Of a stretch of DNA of 64,000 bases, positions 48,739-59,367 are shown piece by piece. Below the pieces are notes generated by a model. It did not search any database. It was not told the origin of the DNA and worked only from the letters and a program-made list of their open reading frames with translations. Every line of letters begins with the position of its first letter. Positions within the stretch are counted from its first letter, which is position 1. Location of the stretch: positions 141,222 to 205,221 of the forward strand of contig NZ_WIOK01000008.1 of assembly GCF_009467825.1 (NCBI RefSeq), written 5' to 3'. The translations under genes and the position numbers were made by a program. Origin of the DNA: Cyclobacterium xiamenense. GTDB lineage: Bacteria > Bacteroidota > Bacteroidia > Cytophagales > Cyclobacteriaceae.

Positions 48739-49089
48739 ATGGCTTTCAAGAAAAGAATTAGACGACTGAGAATTAAAAAAGGTATCCGAAGAAAGATCTC
48801 CGGTACCGATGCCCGGCCCAGGCTTTCTGTCTTTAAGAGCAATACGGGTATCTATGCACAGCTGATTGACGATCTGAAAGGGCAGACGCTTGCCGCTGCA
48901 TCTTCCAAGGAATTTGGAGCCAGTAAGAACGTTAACGTCACCGTGTCAAAAGAGGTTGGCAAAAAACTGGCTGAAAAGGCAGTTGCCAATGGTTTGAACG
49001 AGGTCGTTTTTGACCGAAGCGGGTACCTGTACCATGGAAATGTTAAAGCTTTGGCCGAAGGAGCCAGAGAAGGAGGCCTTAAATTTTAA
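48739..49089 (+). CDS. rplR: 50S ribosomal protein L18
   Basis: 5S rRNA binder in the central protuberance. 116 residues: [19 protein letters not shown] and [26 protein letters not shown] are the family blocks. Confidence 0.98.
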   Translation: MAFKKRIRRLRIKKGIRRKISGTDARPRLSVFKSNTGIYAQLIDDLKGQTLAAASSKEFGASKNVNVTVSKEVGKKLAEKAVANGLNEVVFDRSGYLYHGNVKALAEGAREGGLKF

Positions 49090-49094
49090 TCATT

Positions 49095-49613
49095 ATGTCC
49101 CAAATAAGCAAAAAACCCATTCGGGCTACAGATACAGAACTAAGCGAAAAAGTCGTTGCCATAAACCGGGTGGCGAAAGTGGTCAAAGGGGGACGAAGGT
49201 TTTCCTTTTCCGCGATCGTGGTGGTTGGCGACGGTAAAGGTGTGGTGGGTTACGGCCTCGGTAAGGCCAATGAGGTAACCGATGCCATTACCAAAGGAAT
49301 AGAAGATGCCAAAAAGAACCTGATCCAGGTACCCTTGTTGAAAGGGACCATCCCGCACGAACAGCTGGGTAAGTACGGAGGAGGATTGGTGTTGGTAAAG
49401 CCAGCCGCTCCAGGTACCGGTGTTCTTGCCGGTGGAGCGATGCGGGCGGTATTGGAAAGTGCCGGTTATACAGATATTCTTGCCAAATCCAAAGGGTCTT
49501 CCAACCCACACAATGTGGTGAAGGCGACAATAGATGCCTTGGTTCACCTACGGGATGCCATCGCAGTTTCTCAGCAGAGAAGAGTTAAATTATCGAAAGT
49601 ATTTAATGGGTAA
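49095..49613 (+). CDS. rpsE: 30S ribosomal protein S5
   Basis: Fidelity protein near the mRNA entry. 172 residues. A dsRNA-binding-type N-terminal fold with [24 protein letters not shown], and the C-terminal [16 protein letters not shown]. The loop linked to spectinomycin sensitivity is of ordinary length. Confidence 0.98.
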   Translation: MSQISKKPIRATDTELSEKVVAINRVAKVVKGGRRFSFSAIVVVGDGKGVVGYGLGKANEVTDAITKGIEDAKKNLIQVPLLKGTIPHEQLGKYGGGLVLVKPAAPGTGVLAGGAMRAVLESAGYTDILAKSKGSSNPHNVVKATIDALVHLRDAIAVSQQRRVKLSKVFNG

Positions 49614-49617
49614 TCAC

Positions 49618-49797
49618 ATGGCGAAGGTTCAAATAACTCAGATCAGAAGCATCATCAAGCGGCCAAAAAACCAAAAAGCGACCATCGCTGCACTTGGTTT
49701 GGGGAAAATCAACAAGACCGTGGAGAAGGAAAATACCCCTCAGCTGCAAGGAATGATCAATAAAGTCAGCCATTTAGTTAAGGTACAGGACGTTTAA
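49618..49797 (+). CDS. rpmD: 50S ribosomal protein L30
   Basis: 59 residues from ATG 49618 ([10 protein letters not shown]...), 4 nt after the rpsE stop. A longer open frame reaching back into rpsE is not used. The body [21 protein letters not shown] matches the family. Confidence 0.95.
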   Translation: MAKVQITQIRSIIKRPKNQKATIAALGLGKINKTVEKENTPQLQGMINKVSHLVKVQDV

Positions 49798-49850
49798 TCG
49801 GAGACTATTTCCACTTCGTACGCGTTACACCATTCGAAAACTCAATCAAA

Positions 49851-50297
49851 ATGAAATTACATACATTAAAGCCTGCGGAAGGCTCCGTTAAGTCCAGAAA
49901 AAGGATTGGCCGAGGGCAGGGTTCCGGCAGAGGCGGCACATCTACCAGAGGTCACAAAGGGGCTAAATCCCGATCCGGTTACAAGTCGAAATTGGGCTTT
50001 GAGGGTGGTCAGATGCCCTTGCAGCGAAGGATTCCTAAATTCGGGTTTACCAACCACAACCGCGTGGCTTACCAGGCCATCAACCTGGATACCCTGCAGC
50101 AGCTGGCTACCGACTTGAGCGTGGATACCATCGATTTTGATTTGTTGCACCAAAATGGACTTGTTTCCAAGAAAGATCTTGTAAAAGTCCTCGGAAGAGG
50201 CGAACTTACTTCCAAAATCAACGTAAGTGCGCACAATTTCTCCGCATCGGCTGTTGCTGCTATCGAAAAGGCCGGAGGATCTGTAAATAAGATTTAA
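49851..50297 (+). CDS. rplO: 50S ribosomal protein L15
   Basis: Late-assembly protein. 148 residues. Gly/Arg-rich N-terminal extension (RIGRGQGSGRGGTSTRGHKG) threads into 23S rRNA, then FEGGQMPLQRRIPKFGF. It ends 3 nt before secY. Confidence 0.97.
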   Translation: MKLHTLKPAEGSVKSRKRIGRGQGSGRGGTSTRGHKGAKSRSGYKSKLGFEGGQMPLQRRIPKFGFTNHNRVAYQAINLDTLQQLATDLSVDTIDFDLLHQNGLVSKKDLVKVLGRGELTSKINVSAHNFSASAVAAIEKAGGSVNKI

Positions 50298-50300
50298 TTC

Positions 50301-51620
50301 ATGAAAAAGTTTATTACAACAGTAAAGAACATCTTTTCGATTGAGGATCTGCGAATTAGAATCCTGAACACGGTAGGTTTGCTTATCGTTTTCAGGGTTG
50401 GTTCGTTTGTGGTCCTCCCGGGTGTGGACCCAAGTCGTCTTGGAGAAGCCGCCTCCGGTATTTTCGGATTGATTGATACCTTTCTGGGTGGTTCTTTCAG
50501 CAGGGCTTCCATATTTGGTTTGGGTATTATGCCCTATATATCTGCATCAATTGTATTGCAATTGTTGACTGTTGGGGTACCTTATTTCCAAAAACTGCAA
50601 AAAGAGGGTGAGTCCGGTAGAAAACGGATCAATCAGATAACCCGCGTTTTAACCATCCTGATAACATTTGCGCAAGGTATTGGCTACATTACGGCCACCA
50701 TTCCTGACGAGGCAATCGTTGTAGAAAGCAAGGTTTTGTTTATGGTTTCCAGCTTGATATTGCTTACAGCTGGCACCATGTTCTGTATGTGGATTGGTGA
50801 AAAAATTACCGAAAAAGGCATCGGAAATGGTATTTCCATGCTGATCATGATCGGTATCATTTCGGCACTTCCCGGCGCAATCATCTCAGAAAGCTTATCT
50901 AAGGGTGGTGGGGGAATTCTCCTCCTTATTCTGGAAGCAGTTGTTCTTTTCTTTGTGGTGGTAGGTGTAGTAGCCCTTACCGAAGCGGTCAGACGGATTC
51001 CCGTGCAGTATGCCAAGCAAGTAGTCGGCGGCAAGGTATATGGAGGACAGCGGCAATACATTCCAATAAAAGTAAATGCTTCAGGGGTGATGCCGATTAT
51101 TTTCGCGCAGTCGTTAATGTTTTTGCCTGCGTTGATCGCACAGATTTGGGCGGAAACAAGTGACATTGCTTCGTACATTGGGACCACGTTTAGTGATTTC
51201 ACCTCTTGGCAATACAATTTGGTATTCGCGGTGATGATCATTCTGTTTACCTTCTTCTACACAGCGATCACAGTGAATCCGGAGCAGATTGCCGAAGACA
51301 TGAAACGGAACGGCGGATTTGTTCCAGGTATCAAGCCTGGCGCACCTACCTCTGAATTCATCGATAATATTATCTCCAGGATAACGCTGCCCGGTTCCAT
51401 TTTGCTGGCCCTTGTAGCTATCATGCCGGCATTTGCAATTATTGCAGGAGTAAGTGGTGAATTTGCGCAGTTTTACGGGGGAACGTCGCTGTTGATTATG
51501 GTTGGGGTGATTCTGGATACCCTACGCCAAATTGAAAGCTATCTGCTGATGAGGCATTACGAAGGAATGATGAAAAGTGGAAACATGAAGAATGATCCTT
51601 CCAGTTTCGCTGTAGCTTAA
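50301..51620 (+). CDS. secY: Preprotein translocase channel SecY
   Basis: Forms the membrane channel for protein secretion and insertion, with SecE (encoded at 25985) and SecA. 439 residues and about ten transmembrane helices. GIMPYISASIVLQLLTV (helix 2b plug region) and the cytoplasmic loop with RRIPVQYAKQVVGG and YIPIKVNASGVMPIIFA are conserved. It has its usual place in the spc operon. Confidence 0.98.
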   Translation: MKKFITTVKNIFSIEDLRIRILNTVGLLIVFRVGSFVVLPGVDPSRLGEAASGIFGLIDTFLGGSFSRASIFGLGIMPYISASIVLQLLTVGVPYFQKLQKEGESGRKRINQITRVLTILITFAQGIGYITATIPDEAIVVESKVLFMVSSLILLTAGTMFCMWIGEKITEKGIGNGISMLIMIGIISALPGAIISESLSKGGGGILLLILEAVVLFFVVVGVVALTEAVRRIPVQYAKQVVGGKVYGGQRQYIPIKVNASGVMPIIFAQSLMFLPALIAQIWAETSDIASYIGTTFSDFTSWQYNLVFAVMIILFTFFYTAITVNPEQIAEDMKRNGGFVPGIKPGAPTSEFIDNIISRITLPGSILLALVAIMPAFAIIAGVSGEFAQFYGGTSLLIMVGVILDTLRQIESYLLMRHYEGMMKSGNMKNDPSSFAVA

Positions 51621-51622
51621 CG

Positions 51623-52396
51623 ATGATACAGTTTAAAAGCGAGGAGGAAATTGAGATAATCAAAGAAAGTGCACAGATCCTGGGAAAAGCCCACGGTGAA
51701 GTTGCCAAATATGTAAAAGAAGGGGTAAAGACCGCTTTTTTAGACAAGATTGCCGAGGAGTTTATACGAGATCATGGAGGGGTTCCGTCCTTTAAAGGAT
51801 ACAATGGTTTTCCTTCTTCGCTATGTATCTCAGTGAACGAAGTAGTTGTTCATGGATTCCCCGGTCAGTATCAATTGAAAGATGGCGATATAATCTCGAT
51901 AGATTGTGGAGTCTTTCACCAAGGTTTTCATAGCGATTCCGCTTATACTTACCCTGTTGGTGAAGTTTCTCCTAAAATTACCACACTTTTAAAGGCGACC
52001 GAAGAATCCCTGTATTTGGGAATCGAAAATGCGGTTTATGGCAAGCGTGTGGGTGATATCGGTCACGCCATCCAAAAATTTATCGAAGCGAAGGGATATA
52101 CCGTAGTTCGGGAGTTAGTCGGACATGGCTTAGGTCGTTCACTTCACGAGGCCCCCGAGGTACCCAATTGGGGGAAGCGAGGCAGTGGAGCCAAGTTACA
52201 GCGAGGGATGGTGATTGCGATTGAGCCCATGGTGAATCTGGGGACGCGCAATGTGGTGCAGGAACGAGATGGTTGGACCATCCGCACGGCAGACCGCAAG
52301 CCATCTGCCCATTTTGAGCACACGGTTGCGATATTTGAAGACCGGACGGAAATATTGACGACGCATCGGTTTATAGAAGAGAATTTTAAACGTTAA
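51623..52396 (+). CDS. map: Methionine aminopeptidase, type I
   Basis: Removes the initiator Met from nascent proteins. 257 residues. The metal ligands are all visible in order: the two Asp in [18 protein letters not shown], His in [10 protein letters not shown], Glu in IAIEPMV, and Glu in [10 protein letters not shown]. No N-terminal zinc-finger extension. Starts 2 nt after secY and ends 2 nt before infA. Confidence 0.97.
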   Translation: MIQFKSEEEIEIIKESAQILGKAHGEVAKYVKEGVKTAFLDKIAEEFIRDHGGVPSFKGYNGFPSSLCISVNEVVVHGFPGQYQLKDGDIISIDCGVFHQGFHSDSAYTYPVGEVSPKITTLLKATEESLYLGIENAVYGKRVGDIGHAIQKFIEAKGYTVVRELVGHGLGRSLHEAPEVPNWGKRGSGAKLQRGMVIAIEPMVNLGTRNVVQERDGWTIRTADRKPSAHFEHTVAIFEDRTEILTTHRFIEENFKR

Positions 52397-52398
52397 TT

Positions 52399-52617
52399 AT
52401 GGCTAAACAAGCATCTATAGAACAGGACGGGACTATCGTTGAAGCATTGTCCAATGCAATGTTCAAAGTTGAATTGGAAAATGGGCACCAGTTGATTGCA
52501 CATATTTCTGGTAAAATGCGGATGAACTACATCAAGATATTGCCCGGGGACAAGGTGAAGCTGGAAATGTCTCCTTACGACCTTTCTAAAGGCAGGATTG
52601 TTTACCGCTACAAGTAA
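52399..52617 (+). CDS. infA: Translation initiation factor IF-1
   Basis: Binds the 30S A site during initiation. 72 residues, OB fold: [20 protein letters not shown] and [17 protein letters not shown], ending GRIVYRYK. Confidence 0.98.
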   Translation: MAKQASIEQDGTIVEALSNAMFKVELENGHQLIAHISGKMRMNYIKILPGDKVKLEMSPYDLSKGRIVYRYK

Positions 52618-52670
52618 GCCCAGTGGCTTAATGTGATCAACAGGTTAGTGTAAAGAAAATAAGTATTGAT

Positions 52671-52787
52671 ATGAAAGTTAAAGCATCTGTTAAGAAAAGA
52701 AGCGTTGACTGTAAGGTAATCCGGAGGAAAGGAAAGCTTTATGTGATCAACAAGAAGAATCCGAAATTTAAACAACGACAAGGTTAA
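52671..52787 (+). CDS. rpmJ: 50S ribosomal protein L36, zinc-free form
   Basis: 38 residues, ending PKFKQRQG. The zinc-binding form has three Cys and one His; here only Cys14 remains, with Ser, Asn and Phe at the other ligand positions. It lies between infA and rpsM as usual, and its ATG at 52671 follows an A/T-rich leader. Confidence 0.96.
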   Translation: MKVKASVKKRSVDCKVIRRKGKLYVINKKNPKFKQRQG

Positions 52788-52792
52788 TAACT

Positions 52793-53170
52793 ATGGCTAG
52801 AATTGCAGGTGTCGATATACCCGACAATAAACGTGGTGAAATAGGCCTTACCTATATTTTTGGTATTGGAAGGAGTACTGCCCGGGCCATTCTAACGAAG
52901 GCCGGTATCTCATTGGATAAGAAGGCTGGTGAATGGGACGATGATGAGTCAACGGCCATCAGAAATATCATTGCCGAGGAATACAAGACCGAAGGTGTAC
53001 TTAAATCTGAAGTACAGTTAAGTATCAAAAGGTTGATGGATATTGGTTGTTACAGGGGTTTGCGTCACCGGAAGGGTTTACCTGTGCGGGGACAAAAGAC
53101 AAAAAATAACGCCCGGACCAGAAAAGGTAAGAGAAAAACTGTTGCCAATAAGAAGAAAGCGACTAAATAA
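52793..53170 (+). CDS. rpsM: 30S ribosomal protein S13
   Basis: Head protein of the A-site finger and L5 bridges. 125 residues. [27 protein letters not shown], then [22 protein letters not shown]; tail Lys-rich. First gene of the alpha-operon part. Confidence 0.98.
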   Translation: MARIAGVDIPDNKRGEIGLTYIFGIGRSTARAILTKAGISLDKKAGEWDDDESTAIRNIIAEEYKTEGVLKSEVQLSIKRLMDIGCYRGLRHRKGLPVRGQKTKNNARTRKGKRKTVANKKKATK

Positions 53171-53185
53171 ATCCTGACATAGATT

Positions 53186-53584
53186 ATGGCTCAGAAAAGA
53201 AACGAAAAGACCAAAGCTAAAAAGCGGGTTGTTAAAGTAGAAGCGGTGGGACAGGCCCATATCAAGGCTTCCTTTAATAATATCATCATTTCCATCACGA
53301 ATACCTCAGGTCAGGTGATTTCCTGGGCTTCTGCCGGTAAGATGGGATTCAGAGGATCAAAGAAGAATACGCCGTATGCAGCTCAGATGGCTGCGCAGAA
53401 TTGCGGTCAGGTTGCGTATGATCTCGGACTACGGAAGGTAGAAGTTTTCGTCAAAGGTCCGGGTGCCGGTAGGGAATCCGCTATTAGAACCTTACAGAAT
53501 GTAGGCTTGGATGTGACCACCATTACGGATGTGACTCCACTGCCGCACAATGGTTGTCGCCCTCCCAAACGCAGAAGAGTTTAA
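53186..53584 (+). CDS. rpsK: 30S ribosomal protein S11
   Basis: Platform protein next to the 3' end of 16S rRNA. 132 residues. [16 protein letters not shown], and the C-terminal [20 protein letters not shown] are canonical. Confidence 0.98.
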   Translation: MAQKRNEKTKAKKRVVKVEAVGQAHIKASFNNIIISITNTSGQVISWASAGKMGFRGSKKNTPYAAQMAAQNCGQVAYDLGLRKVEVFVKGPGAGRESAIRTLQNVGLDVTTITDVTPLPHNGCRPPKRRRV

Positions 53585-53601
53585 TTTAAAGAAAGATACG
53601 C

Positions 53602-54207
53602 ATGGCTAGATATAGAGGTCCCAAAGCAAAAATTGCCAGAAAGTTTGGCGAGCCCATCGAAGGGCATAGCAAAGTGCTTCAAAAGAAAAATTATCCTCCT
53701 GGTATGCATGGGAGGGGTAGACGAAAGAAGCAGTCCGAATTTGCCATCCAACTTATGGAGAAGCAAAAAGCCAAATACATCTACGGGGTATTGGAGCGGC
53801 AATTTGCGCGCATGTTTAACATTGCTTCCCGAAAGAAAGGGGTAACCGGTGAAAACCTGTTGCAACTTTTGGAAGCCCGACTGGATAACACCGTGTTTCG
53901 GTTGGGGATTTCTCCCACCCGAAGAGGAGCACGGCAGTTGGTTTCTCACAAACACATCCTTGTAAATGGAGTCGTGGTGAATATTCCTTCATTTTTATTG
54001 AAGCCAGGTGATGTGGTGGCTGTGAGAGAAAAGTCCAAATCCCTGGAAGCGATTACAGAAAGTCTTAGAGGAAGAGGTACAACCCGGTATAGCTGGTTGG
54101 AATGGGACAATGGATCCCTCAGCGGAAAGTTCGTGAGCGTTCCTTTGCGGGAAGATATCCCCGAGAACATCAAAGAGCAGCTGATCGTAGAATTGTACTC
54201 TAAGTAA
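53602..54207 (+). CDS. rpsD: 30S ribosomal protein S4
   Basis: Initiates 16S assembly; regulator of the alpha operon in E. coli. 201 residues. The N-terminus lacks the CxxC zinc motif (zinc-free form). The S4 RNA-binding domain is seen at [27 protein letters not shown]. Confidence 0.97.
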   Translation: MARYRGPKAKIARKFGEPIEGHSKVLQKKNYPPGMHGRGRRKKQSEFAIQLMEKQKAKYIYGVLERQFARMFNIASRKKGVTGENLLQLLEARLDNTVFRLGISPTRRGARQLVSHKHILVNGVVVNIPSFLLKPGDVVAVREKSKSLEAITESLRGRGTTRYSWLEWDNGSLSGKFVSVPLREDIPENIKEQLIVELYSK

Positions 54208-54239
54208 TCATTTACATTCCTATAAAAAGAATTAAAGAT

Positions 54240-55229
54240 ATGTCCATATTAGCATTTCAAATGCCAGAGAAAGTGGTAATGGAAAAAGCAGACGATTTTC
54301 ACGGTCTGTTTACCTTCAAGCCACTTGAAAAAGGATACGGGGTAACCATAGGTAATGCCCTTCGAAGGATTCTTTTGTCTTCACTGGAGGGATATGCCAT
54401 CACTGCGGTCAAACTGCCAGGTGTGGTGCATGAATTCTCTAGTATTGAAGGAGTGGTTGAAGACGTTACCGATATCATTCTTAATCTTAAGCAGGTTCGG
54501 TTTAAGAAGATTCACGACGCGATTGACAACAAGATCACGGTGGAGGTAAAAAACCAGGATGTATTTACGGCAGGTGATATCGCTAAGTTCACGACTTCCT
54601 TCGAGGTATTGAACCCTGATTTGGTCATATGTCACCTGGACGATTCCAAAAGCCTGGAGATTGAACTCACCATCGATAAGGGTCGGGGATATCTGCCTGC
54701 GGAAGAGTCCAAACCAAAGGAGCAAATATATGGCACCATCTCGGTGGACGCGATATTTACGCCCATAAAAAACGTAAAATACAGGATTGAAAACACCCGT
54801 GTGGAGCAAAAAACGGATTATGAGCAACTGATCATGGAGGTGAGTACCGACGGGTCAATCCATCCGGAAAAGGCCCTGCAGGAATCGGCTAAAATTCTGA
54901 TCCAACATTTTATGTTGTTTTCCGATCAGACCATGGTGATCGATGCCCCCGGTAGCGGAGCGATTGAACCAATTGATGAGGAATACCTGCACATGCGGAA
55001 GTTGCTCAAAACTTCGCTTAGTGATCTGGATCTGTCAGTAAGGGCCTACAACTGCCTTAAAGCTGCGGACGTGAAGACCCTCGGTGATTTGGCCAAACTT
55101 GAGATTTCTGACATGATGAAGTTTAGGAATTTCGGAAAAAAATCACTGGCCGAATTGGAGCAGTTGATCCAGGAAAAAGGCTTGACTTTTGGCATGGATC
55201 TGTCTAAGTATAAACTTGATGAAGAATAA
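54240..55229 (+). CDS. rpoA: DNA-directed RNA polymerase alpha subunit
   Basis: Dimer scaffold of RNA polymerase. 329 residues. The N-terminal domain has [20 protein letters not shown] (about 33-52). The C-terminal domain (about 260-315) binds activators and UP elements: [20 protein letters not shown] and [12 protein letters not shown]. Placed between rpsD and rplQ as in most bacteria. Confidence 0.98.
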   Translation: MSILAFQMPEKVVMEKADDFHGLFTFKPLEKGYGVTIGNALRRILLSSLEGYAITAVKLPGVVHEFSSIEGVVEDVTDIILNLKQVRFKKIHDAIDNKITVEVKNQDVFTAGDIAKFTTSFEVLNPDLVICHLDDSKSLEIELTIDKGRGYLPAEESKPKEQIYGTISVDAIFTPIKNVKYRIENTRVEQKTDYEQLIMEVSTDGSIHPEKALQESAKILIQHFMLFSDQTMVIDAPGSGAIEPIDEEYLHMRKLLKTSLSDLDLSVRAYNCLKAADVKTLGDLAKLEISDMMKFRNFGKKSLAELEQLIQEKGLTFGMDLSKYKLDEE

Positions 55230-55235
55230 TTAAAA

Positions 55236-55865
55236 ATGAGACACGGTAAGAAATTTAACCATCTGGGTAGAACCGCCTCACATAGAAAGGCCATGCTATC
55301 GAATATGGCAAAGTCTCTCTTGGAACACAAGCGGATCAGTACCACCCTTGCCAAAGCCAAGGAGCTGAGGAAATACGTAGAACCCCTGATCACCAAAGCA
55401 AAAGAAGACTCCACCCACAACCGCCGGGTAGCTTTTGGATACCTCAAAAATAAAGAAGCCATCAAGCTCCTCTTTGGAGAGGTAGTAGAGAAGGTTGGAA
55501 ATCGTCCGGGAGGCTATACGCGCATTATCAAAACCGGCTATCGGCTCGGGGACAATGCCGAAATGTGCATCATCGAATTGGTTGACTTCAACGAATTGAT
55601 GTTGAAGGAAGAGCAGCCAGCCAAAAAAGCCGGTAGAAGGAGAAGCAGAAGAGGATCAGGTAAGAGCAGTGATACTGCAGGCACCGGTGCAGCTGCGGAA
55701 ACAGCCGAGAAATCAGAAAGTAAATCCACGAAGACCGAAGGCAGCGATGAAGTGGTTTCCGAAACTCCGGTTTCAGAAGCCCCTGAGGCCACTGCTGCTG
55801 ACGAGCCTAAGGCCTCCGAGGAGCAGGATGGCGGTGGAAAGGAGGATGACAAAAAGTCTGAATAA
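55236..55865 (+). CDS. rplQ: 50S ribosomal protein L17 with long acidic C-terminal extension
   Basis: Exit-port neighbourhood protein. 209 residues versus about 127 in E. coli. Residues 1-125 are the normal fold ([20 protein letters not shown] and [18 protein letters not shown]). After a basic patch ([14 protein letters not shown]) comes a ~70-residue low-complexity tail rich in Glu, Ala, Ser, Thr and Lys. Tails of this kind are familiar from Bacteroidota L17; function unknown. It ends the alpha operon. Confidence 0.96.
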   Translation: MRHGKKFNHLGRTASHRKAMLSNMAKSLLEHKRISTTLAKAKELRKYVEPLITKAKEDSTHNRRVAFGYLKNKEAIKLLFGEVVEKVGNRPGGYTRIIKTGYRLGDNAEMCIIELVDFNELMLKEEQPAKKAGRRRSRRGSGKSSDTAGTGAAAETAEKSESKSTKTEGSDEVVSETPVSEAPEATAADEPKASEEQDGGGKEDDKKSE

Positions 55866-55884
55866 TTTATGCTCCCAATGCGTG

Positions 55885-55926
55885 AAAAAAAGTAGGGATT
55901 GGCCGTTAGGTTCAATCCCTTTTTTA
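55885..55926 (+). terminator. Terminator after rplQ
   Basis: GGGATTG (55895-55901) pairs with CAATCCC (55913-55919). An A7 run precedes the stem and T6 follows it. It closes the ribosomal super-cluster. Confidence 0.85.
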
Positions 55927-55945
55927 TATCCTTTTGGTTGAATGC

Positions 55946-55975
55946 TTTCTACTACTTAGAAAATTCTTAAATTTG
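55946..55975 (+). promoter_or_regulatory. carA promoter
   Basis: TAAATTTG at 55968-55975 is a full -7 match. TTTC at 55946-55949, 18 nt upstream, is an imperfect -33. The leader before carA would be only about 10 nt. Confidence 0.6.
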
Positions 55976-55991
55976 CCTATCAAAAATTGAT

Positions 55992-57083
55992 ATGAACAAG
56001 AAAAAAGCCACCCTTCTTTTAGCAGATGGAACGGTCTTCACCGGAAGCCTGGTAGGTAGCCATGGAACCAATGGCGGAGAAATCTGCTTCAATACTGGAA
56101 TGACGGGATACCAGGAAATATATACCGATCCCTCCTACACCGGACAAATCATCGTCAACACCACCCCGCATATTGGAAATTACGGGGTGATTGATGAGGA
56201 CCAACAGTCTGATCGGCCCTTGATCGCCGGGATTGTGGTCAACGATTTTTCCGAGATCTATAGCCGTCTGGATGCCACAGAATCCCTTCAAGAGTACCTG
56301 GAACGACACGGAATCACCGGAATAGCTGACGTAGACACCCGTAAGTTGGTAAGGCACATCCGTTCCAAAGGGGCGATGAATGCGATCATTAGTTCTGAGT
56401 TTGACGACCTGGAAACGTTGAAATCGGAATTGGCACGGGTGCCGGATATGAATGGCCTGGAGTTGTCTTCCACCGTATCCACCACTGAGCCCTATTTTTT
56501 CGGAGATGAAAATGCCCCGATCAGAGTAGCCTGTGTGGATTATGGTATCAAAAGGAATATCCTGCGATGCCTGGCTGATCGTGGTGTGTATTGCAAGGTG
56601 TTTCCTGCAAAGACCTCCTTTTCCGATATGGAAGCCTGGCATCCGGATGCCTATTTCCTTTCCAACGGACCCGGTGATCCAGCCGTTATGGAGTATGCGG
56701 TTGCGACCACCAAAGAAATTCTGGAACAAGACAAACCGCTTTTTGGGATCTGTCTCGGGCATCAGATTCTCGCCAGGGCTTGCAATGTTTCTACCTATAA
56801 AATGCACCACGGTCACCGGGGATTGAATCATCCCATCAAAAACCTGCTTACCGGAAAGAGTGAAATCACGTCTCAAAACCACGGGTTTGTGGTTACCCGT
56901 GAGGATATTGATCAAAACGATCAACTTGAGATTACCCACCTGCACCTAAACGACGGCACGGTAGCCGGGATCAAACTGAAAAACAAACGTGCGTTTTCCG
57001 TACAATACCATCCGGAAAGCGCTCCCGGGCCGCACGATTCCCGATACCTCTTTGAACAATTTATCTCCCTAATACAGAACTAA
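55992..57083 (+). CDS. carA: Carbamoyl-phosphate synthase small (glutaminase) subunit
   Basis: Supplies ammonia from glutamine to CarB for arginine and pyrimidine synthesis. 363 residues. The N-terminal CarA-specific domain (GEICFNTGMTGYQEI) is followed by a class I glutamine amidotransferase domain: nucleophile Cys254 in GICLGHQ, His340 and Glu342 in YHPES. carB is not in the window, so the two subunits are unlinked here. Confidence 0.97.
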   Translation: MNKKKATLLLADGTVFTGSLVGSHGTNGGEICFNTGMTGYQEIYTDPSYTGQIIVNTTPHIGNYGVIDEDQQSDRPLIAGIVVNDFSEIYSRLDATESLQEYLERHGITGIADVDTRKLVRHIRSKGAMNAIISSEFDDLETLKSELARVPDMNGLELSSTVSTTEPYFFGDENAPIRVACVDYGIKRNILRCLADRGVYCKVFPAKTSFSDMEAWHPDAYFLSNGPGDPAVMEYAVATTKEILEQDKPLFGICLGHQILARACNVSTYKMHHGHRGLNHPIKNLLTGKSEITSQNHGFVVTREDIDQNDQLEITHLHLNDGTVAGIKLKNKRAFSVQYHPESAPGPHDSRYLFEQFISLIQN

Positions 57084-57091
57084 ATCATTAA

Positions 57092-58381
<1,290 letters not shown>

Positions 58382-58427
58382 TACCAGCGGATCCCCGTTT
58401 TTACGGGTAAACGGATCGGTTACCATG

Positions 58428-58472
58428 AAAACCCCTCACGCGGAGGCAACCGTGAGGGGTTTTTGTTTTTCT
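58428..58472 (+). terminator. Terminator after eno
   Basis: A 13-bp perfect stem (58428-58440 with 58451-58463), a 10-nt loop and a T-rich tail with one G. Confidence 0.92.
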
Positions 58473-58477
58473 TTTGA

Positions 58478-58485
58478 TATATTTG
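58478..58485 (+). promoter_or_regulatory. -7 box ahead of the divIC-like gene
   Basis: TATATTTG is a full match placed just after the eno terminator, 20 nt before the ATG at 58506. No acceptable -33 box is seen (the region is the terminator stem). Confidence 0.4.
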
Positions 58486-58505
58486 TACAAACTTCGAAGC
58501 GGACC

Positions 58506-58793
58506 ATGGCCAAGTATTTGAAATATACCAAAAACTTCTACTTCGTATTTACCGTTTTATTCATTGTCTGGATGGTTTTTATTGACAGCAATGACATCAT
58601 CAGCCATTTTAAACTCCGTTCCAAATTGAGCGATTTGGAAAACCAACGGGAATTCTACCAGGAGCGGAAGGAAAAAATTAAGGCGGAAAGAGAGGAATTG
58701 CTCAGCAATTACGAACTACTCGAGAAATTTGCGCGGGAGCGCTATTTGATGAAACGGAAAACGGAAGATCTCTATGTTGTTGTGGAAGAGTAA
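58506..58793 (+). CDS. FtsB/DivIC-like septum formation protein
   Basis: 95 residues from ATG 58506 (MAKYLKYT...); an upstream ATG at 58425 lies before the eno terminator hairpin and is rejected. One transmembrane helix (about residues 12-29: YFVFTVLFIVWMVFID) is followed by a coiled coil (about 38-70) and FARERYLMKRKTEDLYVVVE, the pattern of the FtsB/DivIC family that acts in the divisome. Its last 20 nt overlap the next gene. Confidence 0.88.
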   Translation: MAKYLKYTKNFYFVFTVLFIVWMVFIDSNDIISHFKLRSKLSDLENQREFYQERKEKIKAEREELLSNYELLEKFARERYLMKRKTEDLYVVVEE

Positions 58794-59352
58794 ATACCTG
58801 CCGTTATCGGGTGTATCGTTGGTGTTTCTTTTTTTTATGGGAACTGCGTTTCCCGCGATGGCCCAACGGGTCATTTATCCCGAAGACAATCCACCATTGG
58901 AAGAGCGGGTGTATTTTGGTGGTAATTTCAGCCTTCAGTTTGGTACGGTCACTTTTGTGGATATTTCTCCCCTTGCAGGAGCCATGATCACCGATAAGTA
59001 TTCTGCAGGTCTGGGAGCTACCTACCAATATTTAAACAATCGGTTTGTTCCGAATGCGGACGCGCACATTTACGGAGGCAGGATTTTCAACCGATACAAC
59101 GTGCTCCCACGATTCTTTTTGCATGCCGAGTATGAGGCCCTGAACGTCGAAGTAGCCAACCTGATTCCCAATACGAATGAAATTGTGATAAGCCGTGACT
59201 GGGTACCCGGTTTATTTGGCGGAGCAGGTTATTTTACCCCCTTTGGGGAGCGCGGTGGTATTAATTTCATGCTGCTCTACAACTTTTCCTACGATAACAT
59301 AAGGTCGCCATACAGTGAACCATATGTGATCAGAGTGGGTTTTGTATTTTAA
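58774..59352 (+). CDS. Putative outer-membrane beta-barrel protein
   Basis: 192 residues with a clear signal peptide (hydrophobic about 11-28, cleavage after AMA, mature protein QRVIYPED...). The mature part alternates polar and hydrophobic residues in amphipathic strands and ends in RVGFVF, an outer-membrane-type terminal aromatic. I do not recognise the exact family. It overlaps the divIC-like gene by 20 nt, suggesting coupled translation. A link to division or envelope assembly is inference only. Confidence 0.75.
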   Translation: MLLWKSKYLPLSGVSLVFLFFMGTAFPAMAQRVIYPEDNPPLEERVYFGGNFSLQFGTVTFVDISPLAGAMITDKYSAGLGATYQYLNNRFVPNADAHIYGGRIFNRYNVLPRFFLHAEYEALNVEVANLIPNTNEIVISRDWVPGLFGGAGYFTPFGERGGINFMLLYNFSYDNIRSPYSEPYVIRVGFVF

Positions 59353-59367
59353 AGCTACGAAAAAAGC

